Shown: positions 32,001 to 41,000 of the stretch, piece after piece
Position numbering within the stretch: the first letter of the stretch is position 1
Layout of the letters: every line of letters starts with the position of its first letter
Origin: Cyanidiococcus yangmingshanensis
Lineage: Eukaryota; Rhodophyta; Bangiophyceae; Cyanidiales; Cyanidiaceae
Reading direction: 5' to 3'
Length of the DNA: 64,000 bases
Assembly (NCBI GenBank): GCA_013995675.1
Contig: VWRR01000006.1
Coordinates: 248,001-312,000, forward strand
The notes under the pieces: generated by a model
What the model saw: only the letters and a program-made list of their open reading frames with translations
Databases searched by the model: none
Told to the model about the DNA's origin: nothing
Position numbers and translations under genes: made by a program

Positions 32001-35000
32001 GCACAAAAGGTTCCGGCCTCTCCCCAGAGGTACAGGCACGCAAGAAGATGAAGCGCTCTTCGCTCAACGATGAGCGGTACACGTCCCCGACATCTTGCTG
32101 CGCTGGTGTCGCTTGCTCAGAACTGTTCATCGGGTTGACTCGCGCAACCGATGTGGATGTTGCGGTCTCCGGTCTCGTGGCCAGCCCATGTTGTTGTTGT
32201 TGCGGCATGGATGAGGGCGAAAGCTTACGGAAACGGTGATTGCGGCGACGCTTTTCGCTTAGCGTTCGCTCCAAAGCGAGGCCAGCGTCAATACAGAGGG
32301 CGCAATCGGAGGCGTTCTGCAACCAACACGCTGCAGAGAGCACCAATCGTTGTGCAGCGACTGGCACAGTAACCGCATGCGGATCAGGGGGCGGTTTCAA
32401 TAAAAGACCCTCGAACTGCAACATGGTCAGGTAGTATTGTCTGGGGCAAAGAATGGAGCCTTGGCATGGCCAGCGAGCCGCCAATGGAACGAGCTCCGAC
32501 CAAAGCAGCGGCGCTGAGAAAGATGTGTCGTGCTCGACGTCAACGGATCGCTCGTCTGGCGCAACACCTAATGTTTCCGAGAACACCGGCTTGGGCGAAT
32601 CACGTTCCGAACGGAGACTAGCGTACTCGGGCGAGGTCATTGGCGCAGGACGCCGATGACAGAGCGCGTCCCATTCGGGATCCAGCAGTGCAACCGATAA
32701 CCACAAACCGTTGAGACTGCGAATAGAATGCACGGCAGCAGTCTGGCCAGGCTCGAGTGGCTCGCTCGACCATAACGGATACGAGGAGCCTGCTCGCCAC
32801 AAACGTAGCAGCATCCGTTGCGGCAGCAGATTCTCGATCTCGACCGGAGCACTCAAGTGAAGATCTACCCAGTCGTGTTGCATTGGAGAAAAACGTGCAT
32901 AGGAACTTATTCGAGGGACCAGGTCGACATGAAAGGGCTCCCCATGGAGTCGAACTCCCTGAAGCGTTAGCAGGCTGGACCGCTGTTGCGCCATGTGTGC
33001 AGACGCTTCCCGTCCGGTCTCATGACGACGTTGGTAGGACTCTGCCGCCAGAAAGCGAAGTGTGCTCAAATCGGGAAGCTTCTCGGACCAGGTCGCTTCC
33101 GAATCGGTGAGCAAGTCCCTGAACAGCATCTGTGTCTTGTCGAGGCCTTGCTGTCTACCTTGGACAGAAACCGATGATGCAGCGCCAGCCAGGTCCGGGT
33201 TCAACGCAAGCAGGCCCTCCTTTGCGCCTCCGTGGATAGTCTTGGGCAGCCAGGGACGGATTTGCAGTCTATCCAACCGGGCAAGCAGCGGTGGCGACCA
33301 AGATTCACCTGGGGCCAAAACATGCAGTCGAGTACCACCCTGGGTGTCTGAACGCAAACTACGAGACCATTCGGTGAGTGCTAGCGTCGAGTGCCCCATT
33401 TCGTACCGAATCTGGAGCGGTACATCCAAACGATTCATGATCCGTAGCAAGGAACGAGCGATCCCAGTGATGGTGCCGTTCAGCACTCCTATTTCCCAGA
33501 TAAGCGTCCGCGTTTGGGTTGGTGCTTCCGTACGATGGTCAGAGGGCTCCGGACTCGCGGGCGCTTGCTCCGGTACCAGTAGATAGGTTTGCGTTCCGAA
33601 ATGAGATGTGCTCACGGTGACTGGCCGATAACCAGCGATACGGAGGAAGCATTGAGCCAGGCCAGCAGCCAATGGACGAAACATGCCCGTACCCATGGAC
33701 GAAGCAGGGTCGGCGTCCTTGTGACTGCGACGACGCGTGTGGATCTCGTCATGGACTCCTCCTCCTCGCCAGGGTGTTCCGGCAGTAGAAGCCCGCATTT
33801 CCTCCAGCATTCGCAGGAGTCGCAACCGCCACGCCTGCAGATGCTTCGATTGCTCTGGACCAGACTCGGAGTACAGGTCTGTCAAACGTACTTCGACCGC
33901 GGTTGCACTGAGCACCAGTTTCCGCTCTCGCAATGCGGTTGATTCAATGACTAGCGGTAGACCGGTGTGATTGTAAACGACCAGTGCTGCCAATGTCGGA
34001 CGAGGATGTCGTCGAATACTGGGATCATGCGGCTGCTGCCCCTCTGCGAAACCCTGATTCATCCCGGTGAAGTGCGCGTCGCTCTTCGGATCCGTTGCGG
34101 AACCTAAACCATCGCTTGCGGCACTCGACGACGACGTCGACGAAACCCGAAAAAGTCGAGATTCTCTGACCAGCAACTGAAACGATTTGCTGAGGCGATC
34201 CAGTGCCGGCAGAAAAGCCTCACTCAAGTTCAGCTCAATCGGATCGACAGCACTTAAATGCCACAACACATGTGCAGCGTCGCGATCATCAAACGCAGCT
34301 TCCAGACGTCTCGCTTCATCCATGGGTTCCGTAGTAGGCGGGGTTGCAACATCACTCCTAGCGAGCGCTGTTGCTGCGGTCATCAACGACTGATTTCGCC
34401 AGGCTATCTCGAAGGCACATCGCTCCACGAGTGGCTCCCATGCACCCAAGTTGTCGTTGAAAATGTCCACATAGATGGCCAGTTGGATGTCCAACGCGAC
34501 AGCATTCATACCCTGCAGCGAGCAAGCGCCATATAAAACCACTGTCGGTAGGTAGCTGATCACTGGAACAGGGTCACTGCGTTCATTGCCGTAGGCGATA
34601 TCGGCCCAGGACAAGGAAGCTTGTCGGCTAGGTAAAAGCTGCGTTCGCGTATCCTCATGTAACAACAGAAGCACGACCGTGTCGATCTGCATATTCACTT
34701 GTACGGAACGAGGTTGGGGGTCTTGCACTTCCACAACCTTCCTCGGCGAGAGATTCGTCCCTGAAACATCCACTCGAGCCGCTGCAGTCATCGTGCTCGT
34801 TGGCGTTCGTTCTCTCTCTCCTGCTTGCTGAGCATTGCTCATGTCAGCGGGTCTCATTCGGGAAATGTTGTTGCTCAAGCGCGTGGCGCTCGGCTTCACC
34901 GAACTTGGATGCTGCACGCGACGCCGTAGAATTGTTTCGGTCGACTCGACTCCTGAACGATGCTTGGATGAGCGTAGCACTGCTTCCATGGTCTCTACAG

Positions 35001-38000
35001 ACAAGCTCGGCAGAGAACGTGTACGGCCGCTAACCCAACGATGCCAAGCTGAAGCGCGTCCAGGCGCTGACCTATCCATCCGACTTGCTCGCTTGATACT
35101 CGTTTCGGTCGGTTCACCAAATGTCTCTGGTAACTGTTCAGCATCCTTCTGGTACGTCGTCTCTGTATTGCTCATCGAATTGGGAGATCGATCAAGCACC
35201 TGATCGGTGCTTGGTAGCTGGTGCGGCACCTTGACGCGCAGCCAAGTGCTGAATGTTTTCGATGAACGTATCCGACTTGGTCGTTTCGGTGCTTGCGAGC
35301 GGCCAGTATCCTCGTGCCAGAGAAAGTGTTCCCAGTCGGACTGCTGCTCGGGATCGCGCCGATATGCATCCAGAACATCCGCCACAAGCACCAGATCTCG
35401 TTGAGTCAGTCGGACAAGCAACGAGGGAACCGAAATATCGAATTGATGGGGTGTCTCGGGGTCACCGGTATCGACGTACATGAGCCGTATCGCACATGGA
35501 TAGACCAGCTCAACGGGGTCCGTCAAAATGACGCGCTGACCCAGACTAGGTGCTGTGGCATGGGCGTCCCTTGTGGCGTCCGCGGTCATCCAACGAGCGC
35601 TCGGGTCATAACGCGCCATGGTGATTCGGAAATGATCCAAAAAGAGCTCGTAATGAAACTGAGATGGGTTCGTCTGCCAGACACAGGTCAACATGACATC
35701 ACCTTGTCCTTCGAGCGTGTCCTGTTCGGCGGTGCACAACGAGGCCAAGCAAGCCGGGAACAACGCTCGACAGGACGAGAGCGTCACCACCGCATTCGTT
35801 CGCTGGTTGAGTGCCTCCATGCACGGAGGATGGGCCAGGGCGGCTCTATTCAGTAGCGTTGGTTGCGTATTCGTTCGAACTTGTCTCCCAGGTGCGCATG
35901 GTGCATCGAAATCATGACTCGGGGTCGGTCGATCGAGTTCAAACGGTGAGGCCAGGTAGGCAATGGATCGTATCGCTTGAGCAACTGGCAAAATCTCCAG
36001 ATAACGCAAGTCCATGGCAAGATTCGTGGCTTGACTGTTATCAGCCGAGGACCACTGTCGATGGTAACGGAGGAGCAGCCGCGAACAGCGAGAACGTTCC
36101 TCCTCCGAGGCGTCGTCCTTGGGCTTGGACAAGGTGCGAGCACCCGACTCCCACTCCGTGTCATTGGTGACGAGCGGCTGCTCTAGGCCGGCTGCATCCT
36201 GGACGAGCGGCCACAAACTCCGCGTGGTCTGAGCAGACGGTCGAGCGTCCTCAATACGCAAAGACGTTGCCGTTAGAAAGGTGGCGTACGCTCCAGAGCG
36301 ATGCAAGTCGGCGGTCAAGCGAACTCCGCGGAGCCAAAAATGCGCCACGTGAGTCTGTTCATCCTGTGGGCAATCACCGCGTCCGAGGATACTGCTCCAG
36401 CAGGGTATCTGCAAATCCACATGGTACAGCACCGGGTCGGGAGCGTCATTCTGCAGCTGGCCTGGAGCATCCGGACTCGATGATGCCCAAGCGTCCCCGT
36501 CCTCGTCCGGACGAGACATCCACCGAGGCCGCTCCTGAACGTCGCCATAGCAGGCAGAGGACAAACTTGGAGCAGGATCATCTTCGAGGTCGCCGTTCAT
36601 ATTGTGCCAAATTGTGTTCCAGATGCCGATATAGTCTGCTTCGCATAGGGTTGTTGTGAGACCGTCCGTACTCCGCAGTATGAATGTGGTGCGATCCAAG
36701 GTCTCGTCCTCTTCGATCCAAACGAGCCAGTTGCTGTACTCGCTTAGAACGTGTTGATCTCTGCCGTAGCGAAAGACAACGCTGGGAAGACGAGTGACAG
36801 CCTCAATCATCCATTGCTCGTCAGCGTCGTCATCGATCTCAGGGTGTTCCCAATCATGAGGGTTCGGAGACGCTTCGCGGTCGCCGTTGGTACTCGCCCA
36901 ATCGTCGTCGACGACTCCTTGCCGAGGTGTTGCTCGTCGTGCGTACACAGCCGTCCCTCTGCTCTCTATACAGAGTGTGGTATCGAGACCATCGCATGCT
37001 GTTCGCTGCCGAGGAACCAGTACACGAGGCGACTGGCTCTGAATCTCCATCAGGACGGGTCGGCTCGGTGGGCCATCCGGAACAAACGATTGCAGAAATG
37101 CATCCACTTCGGGAATCGCGTACTTCATCCAGCTGTGTAGATAGACGAGCTCAAGGTGACCCAGATGCAGGATGAATGTACGACCAGCTCGCTCTTGGGC
37201 GTAGCGCCACGCCATGGACGGATTCTCGTGGGTTGTTTCAGCGAATTGCGTATCCAGATGGGTACCCATCTCGTCGGCCGTGTTAGACGACCCCGAAGAG
37301 GTTGCAGCGCTCGCTGGGACTCGAGTGTCGGAACTGCGCGGCTTGTGTGCTATCCATGACGGCTCGGTCGTTAGCCAAGCTCGTTGGGTGCGCCAACGAT
37401 CATCCCAGCTCGTCGAAACTTCGGGATGAAGCCGAAAACGGCCCAGAAGAAGCGCATGGCTAGGGCTGTCGGTCGTCGACCCCATAAAATAAAGGTCCAT
37501 GGCTTCGTGGCATCCAGCAACGCGGATGATCCGTTGGTGCTGTTGCCAGTACAGGATTCCATCAAGTCGGTTTCGTCCAAAGATGCTCGCTTTGACGTAA
37601 TTCGATTGTTGTTTGCTGCCGTGGAGTACGATCTCCTCGGTGACCTCCAAACTAAATCGCACGGTGCCAGCAGCATCGAGTACGCTTCGAGAGCGTCTTC
37701 GACGACCTCGCTCGGCACCCAGATGCTTCATCTGCATCGCTCGTGGCGGATTCCATGCTGTTGTAGACTGAGCTGCATCCAGCGGACCCGATAGCGTGAC
37801 TTGAGCTCCGACAATGTCTTCCGATCTTGACGCCTGCTCGACAGGGTCCCGTCTGGCAGCTGAATGAGCATTCGACATGCTCGTCGAATCAGGCCTCTTT
37901 GTGACGACTGGGCAACGCATGAGGAGCTCCTCGAAACGATTCGCAAGTCGAAAACCATCTTCTCCATTCATGTTGGTTCGTAACGTGTGTATTCGCGCCA

Positions 38001-41000
38001 AGGTGTCAAGGCTCCACGCGGCATTCGAACGATTCTTGTCATTGTGCCACAAACCATGGCTGGTGAAGCGTTCCACATTCAGAAAGCCAGTTCGGGCCGG
38101 ACCAAGACAGCGCCAGCCAACTGTCTCGAGTCGCCACATACCCTGATGACGCCAGCAACAGGTCGCGTTACTGGCACTGGCCCAGAGACCTTGTGTCGAG
38201 CTGCTCACGATCGATGATTGCATCGTTTGCTTCTGGCTGAGCGCCAGCTGGACCAGAGCAAACCCATCGATCGGCTCGAAATGAAGTTCATAGGCAGATA
38301 CCGCTGTCGTTGGGCTATCGCCAAAAATATCGAGGTAGACTTGTCCGCGGGAGAGATAGCCCTTCAGCACAAGGATGGGCATCGAAAGCGCACGATGCAA
38401 CCTAGAGCCCGCGGTTGGACCGAATGGTATGTCCCAGCGGGAGTCTGGTTGTCTCCGAGATGCGCCTGGAATTCGTGCTGCCTGAACAACCGATTCCTCG
38501 TCGTCCTCGTTCTCGTCGTCATTCAAACGATTCGGTTGACGGACGCCTTGCGTATCCGGCGTCCGGCCTCGCATGGCATTCCCAAGGACATGGGCGCACT
38601 CGAGAAGCGCCTCAAGCGCTGTTGTCGTTAGCTGCACTTGCCACGGCCCAAGTTGAAGGTTCATGTCGAAATCAGACGGCCATGCAGACGTTGGCTTGAA
38701 CGAAGCTTGTTCATGGTCCCAATACTCCTTCAGTGATAACCAGGAAGCATCGGTGGTTGTCTCCACGGTGCGACGCTTCAAAGACCAGTCGAGGCGAGCG
38801 AGCGTCAAGAATGCCTGGTCTCGACGATGGGCAATCACCGACGAGATGATCGTACAACGCCAGGAGACAACTGGGGCGCCGATACATCGTTCTTCTGAGC
38901 GCGTTGACGAAGCGCGTAATGTGGCAGGTGTTGCGTCCCGGGTAAGCGTCGCTGTTTGACTCGATGCTTCTGCTTCAACAGGTTTTTCGTTGGGATTGTT
39001 CTCCAGCCAGAGTCGATCGATTCGAATGGTCAATAGCGGCGACTGCTTTGGCTCGGGTCTTTCGGCAACGTCCAATCCATTCAATGCCGATTCTCGACCA
39101 AATATGGAGAGGGAAGGCTCCCAGATGCCGAGCGACAGCGCACAACACGGCACATATTGCGGAAGTGAATGTTGCAGATGACTGCGAATCCGCCATAGTC
39201 GACGAATCGCAGCTTGTTTCAAGGCTGCATTCGCTGACCAGTCGACTCTCCAGCACTTGAGCCACTCTAGAAACGGTACATGTCCATAAAAGCAAAGTTG
39301 CGGGGCCAGAACATGAAGTCGAATGTTCAAGACACCCTCCAGGGATGCATCAGTGCTTGTCCGAAACCAGTTTGGCTCATTGTCATCGATTGCGTCGTAC
39401 CATTCATCATCTTGGGAGCGCTCGATATCGCTCACGCCAACCGTTGCTGCAGGTAAACGTTCTGTTGATGTACTCGAAGGATGCGTATCAGATGCAGTGG
39501 TCGTTGTTGTTTCGGATGACGACGACGACGAGGATGCGTCGGTATTCATGATCCCTCGCCAGATATTGCAGGTCACGACTGGTGCAGGATCCGAAACCGA
39601 GGCTGTGGTCACCGCTGGCTCGTTCGTATACTGGGTAGTGCTTGACTTGGACGATGCTGGTTGTCTCCAATCGAGTAAAGTCCAATGCCTAGATGATTCA
39701 GTGTACCAAATGGTGCAGTATTGCAGGACCAGGTCCGTAACATCACCTGAACGAATGGTGCATCGGAAACCTCGAGCCGCGAACTGCAGCGCAGAGCGAC
39801 CTTGGAACGGTGTCCAGAACGCCACCTCACATTGATCTACGAAAACACCAAGAACAAAAGTCATTTGGGATTTTCCTGGGCAGCTCACTGGACCCAACTT
39901 GGGCACTACAATAGAATGGGGTGCCTCTAACTCCCCAGAGGATACCTCACCCAAGGCGGTGGCAGCAGCATGCGTTGAAGGATCCTCCCGCACAAATCCA
40001 TTGACAGCATCTGGACTGGCAGTATCGCGAACAGCAGCAACAGAAGCAGCAGCAGCAGCAGGACGTCGATCGAATGCAACCAAATCCAGTGTAGGCACCG
40101 TTGGATAGTCATATCCCATGAGTTCCGATAAGAGCGCGACCTCGAAAGGTGTCATTACGGGCACTTGCTGGCTCTGTGCTGGTTCTTGCGGCCCAAGTGC
40201 GCCCCTTAATGTCGAGGAGGATGCAGTTTCCTGAGCCATCATCTCGGCCGTTCGTTCTTGAATGGTTTCAGGAATGAAACGTACCGTTGCCTCCGTTTCA
40301 GCAGCATCGATGCATTCCCTGGATGACGCTGTTCTCGTTGCAGAGGCGCTTGCAGTTGCAGCGGCGCTTGGGACCTCTAGTTCCGCGACAATATCCGATA
40401 CAGCACCAGAGACTCTATTGGACATGCCAACGGATTCATCAACAGGTCTGTCTCGATTCAAGGCGAACCATAAGCGGATACGTTTTCTAAGGCGACGCGC
40501 CCAATGGTCGTGGCTTGGAGGCTCTTCTGACGCAGTCATGGAAGTTGTCGATGCCCCCGAGTCGACACCGATCGATGGCTGTCGCTCTCGAGAAGATTCT
40601 CTCAGTGATACAGGAGATTGCACGTTGCGTTCTGATACGCCTGTTCCTTGGTGTACAGTCATTGCTGTGGCGGCGGCGACCGCCTTATCTTCAGGGCTAA
40701 CGCTCGCCTCTGCAGCTAGTCCGGTAACAGGCCTCGATTCAGCGTCCCGAGTTGCTGCCAATTCTCTCGACTGACTCTGGCACGGGGACGAATTCACGAC
40801 ATGATCGGTTGTCTCAATGGTTGGGGTCACATTTGCCGCAGCTGAGCCCGCAAAGAAGACGCTGCTCAGGACCTCAACAACCTGAATATCCGCAAGATGT
40901 CGGTAAAACAGGACAGTGTCGAGTTCAAGATGGCGGTCGAGTTCATCGAGTACTGTCGCCTCGGTGGGAGCGATTGGCAACTGGGCCCTCAGAGGATCCC